Assembly: GCF_037975245.1 (NCBI RefSeq)
Contig: NC_092583.1
Coordinates: 13,479,764-13,543,763 of the forward strand
Reading direction: 5' to 3'
From: Apostichopus japonicus
Taxonomy: Eukaryota > Echinodermata > Holothuroidea > Aspidochirotida > Stichopodidae
DNA: 64,000 bases
Positions 62,198 to 64,000 of the stretch are shown here, in pieces. The position numbers and the translations under genes were made by a program. The notes under the pieces were generated by a model. The model searched no databases. It saw only the letters and a list, made by a program, of their open reading frames with translations, and was not told the origin of the DNA. Each line of letters opens with the position of its first letter. Positions within the stretch are counted from its first letter, which is position 1.

Positions 62198-62846
62198 GTG
62201 AGTTTTCATCCCCTTTCTTTACTGAATTCTAGTGACTCTCAGCTACTGTTAGACCTGTAAGCATGTGCACTTTTGCCTTCTGTGGTAAATAAATCATCAT
62301 TTCTTTTGACGATCATCCCAACTGGAGTCTTATTAGTTGAAGTGAAGTGGTACAGATGTCATACTTCAAATGCAAATATTAATGCTGTGTATATAGTCAA
62401 GAATGTGATTATTTTTTTAATTGAAGCCAAATTATTCTTTGTTTCCATAGCAACATTTTATGGCAATTTCAGTGGTCTTTGTCTTGAAATCCGTTCTAGC
62501 TAAGTACTTAATTGTTCACACTCTCCAACTGTGTGCTTTGCTATTAACAGATAAACTGTTCTAAAGTGGGATCCCTGGTTTGACTTCAAACTAAATATTG
62601 AATTGTGGGTCATCAGTGTTGGCCCTTAAATTTTAGCATGCTAAAGCTTTCTAGAAGTTTTCAAAAGTACTTTGCTAGAAGCTCTGATCCTCAAATATAT
62701 TCTCATTGATGGAGGAGTATTTTAATATCTCAGTATGAATATAAACTACTTTTACAGTGGCAGTAAAAATGCTTTTTAAAATTTGAGCATGACTGACCGT
62801 TTTGAGGCTTTCTAGCATATTGGGGGGGGGTGTGTGGATGGGGGAG

Positions 62847-64000
62847 GTAAAATTGACGGCCTATTAAGAAGTGCTATTGTATGTCCTGATTAATTGGCTA
62901 CAGCTAGGTTGTTTTGATAAAGCATTCTGATGTGTATCTAATACATAATGCAGTGCTAGGATGTGTTACTCATGCTGTCTGATGTGTATCTAATACATGA
63001 TAAAAGTTAGTTTTGGGTTAAGCATGAAAAGTGATGTGATACATTGGTGATGTTACTGTAAACTAACAGAAGCTGAAGAGAGCTTCAAGAAATGTTTCAT
63101 TCATATAGCCCCCTGCTTGTGTGCAGGCTATTCTTTTTGTGACACGACAAAGACAGGACTTTGTGGTTTTGCTGCCTGAATAATCAGTAATGAGTAAAAA
63201 CTCTGTAAAGACATAATACTTGAAGATTAAAGAACCATCTTAATTAGAGCACACATGCATAATCACTCGTACCAAGTGTTATGATTTTAATCCATAGACA
63301 TGTGATGAGGTGTCACAATGAGTTTGACATAAAATTTACCCTAGTTGCTCATGCTGCGATGGCTATCATCTTTGCTAAAACACTAATTAATTCTTCTTGA
63401 AGGAGGAACATGAATATCAGCAATAATGTGATATCTGGTCTAAAACCATGAAAACTGCCTCAAAATAACACTTACAATGGCTAAGATTATTAAAATAATA
63501 AGAAATAGTAAACGAGACTGATCACATGACCAATATGACAGGATGAAATGAGTTGCTAGAGAATAATGTGTTTGGTGGCTATGACCCCAAAGCAAACTCC
63601 CATGACACGGAATGCTCATACTCAATACATGAATAATGATGAAACTTAAAGTTAGCGATAATATATGAAAAGAGACAACCATTGAAATGATAGGGCCATA
63701 CCCGAACAACTCTACCTACGATACAGTGAGACTCATTCACTGTACACTGTGTCAACTAGGGTATTACAATTACAACTCAATTACAGTGTGATTCAACATT
63801 AGGATAGCTCGTCGCATGTGAGGCTACTTCGAACAGAAGGTCATGTTAAAGTCAACCCAGACTTCAATTGCAATTTCTGCAATGTATATAATTTGATTAA
63901 TCCCTGATTCCAGCTAATCAGATAAGGTATTATCCAAACACTTACCCTGAATATTTAAAGATGATCATCACACAGGTTAATCTGAATTATTTGAGCTTAT
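62847..64000 (+). repeat. Segmental tandem duplication, unit 3 (cut by window end)
   Basis: Starts gtaaaattgacggcctatta and follows units 1 and 2 to the last base of the window. By alignment the next copy of exon 53 should start about 0.3 kb past the end. Confidence 0.92.

Larger units (their letters stand above)
58351..62846 (+). repeat. Segmental tandem duplication, unit 2 (4.5 kb)
   Basis: Copy of unit 1 enlarged by element B (60875-61548), a longer minisatellite and a ~40-bp insertion near 59685. Contains exons 55 and 56. Confidence 0.93.

Noticed and set aside
60870-61154. 94-residue open frame at 60.9 kb, with a relative at 42.1 kb
   Set aside because: Lies in element B; the frame is not maintained in all four copies.
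56233-62503. Open frames of ~100 residues in the duplicated units (56233, 57778, 59994, 62273)
   Set aside because: Chance frames in intron copies; the 57778 frame is broken by a one-base insertion in unit 2, so no constraint.
54635-62846. Duplication as a simple assembly artefact (two haplotypes joined)
   Set aside because: Units differ by an element insertion, minisatellite length and scattered changes, and a third unit follows; this makes an artefact less likely, though only long reads can settle it.
1-64000. LRP2 (megalin) identity
   Set aside because: Not fully excluded, but the tandem EGF stalk, the Pro-rich linker after the last propeller and the RxRR motif fit LRP1/LRP1B better.

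Overview
This window is eukaryotic, AT-rich, intron-dense genomic DNA holding one gene, read left to right. It has no operon-like packing, and I found no second protein-coding gene on either strand. Fifty-six short exons with GT-AG introns can be placed, totalling about 7.6 kb of coding sequence (about 2,540 codons). Together they encode part of the extracellular region of a giant LDL-receptor-related protein. The gene is open at both ends: the signal peptide and N-terminal modules lie to the left, and the membrane segment and cytoplasmic tail lie to the right. The introns are full of short inverted-repeat elements, and many carry the word AGGTCAAAGGTCA. This suggests a marine deuterostome invertebrate, perhaps an echinoderm, but the species call is a weak inference.

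Layout of the protein: at least 6 LDLa repeats (exons 1-6), 2 EGF (7-8), a YWTD propeller (9-13), 2 EGF (14-15), 10 LDLa (16-25), 2 EGF (26-27), a propeller (28-31), EGF plus 11 LDLa (32-42), 2 EGF (43-44), a propeller (45-49), EGF (50), then a stalk of small EGF modules each split over two exons (51/52, 53/54, 55/56). The series 10 LDLa, 2 EGF, propeller, EGF, 11 LDLa, 2 EGF, propeller, many EGF is the arrangement of the C-terminal half of LRP1/LRP1B, as is the Pro-rich linker after exon 50. I therefore call it LRP1-like rather than megalin (LRP2). It differs from vertebrate LRP1 in having one propeller between the first two LDLa clusters, where vertebrate LRP1 has about four.

The introns hold several repeat families: (A) a 604-bp element with an 8-bp target duplication; (B) four ~670-bp elements ending CAGGGATGTAAGT with perfect 6-bp target duplications; (C) elements ending in AGGCACTGTGTC; (D) four ~350-bp elements; (E) long elements bounded by GGTTTCGATGA and its inverse, carrying AGGTCA-type direct repeats; a TTAA-flanked element; a tRNA-derived SINE; and many minisatellites.

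The most interesting points are: a recent tandem duplication (54.6 kb to the window end) multiplying a two-exon, four-cysteine EGF plus Thr-rich unit; an RTRR furin-type site in an 11-residue insertion in the last propeller; a decayed duplicate of the start of exon 12; and a 149-bp tandem array that multiplied the exon 9 splice donor. Gene-level work is by eye translation and splice-site inspection; no database search was run.
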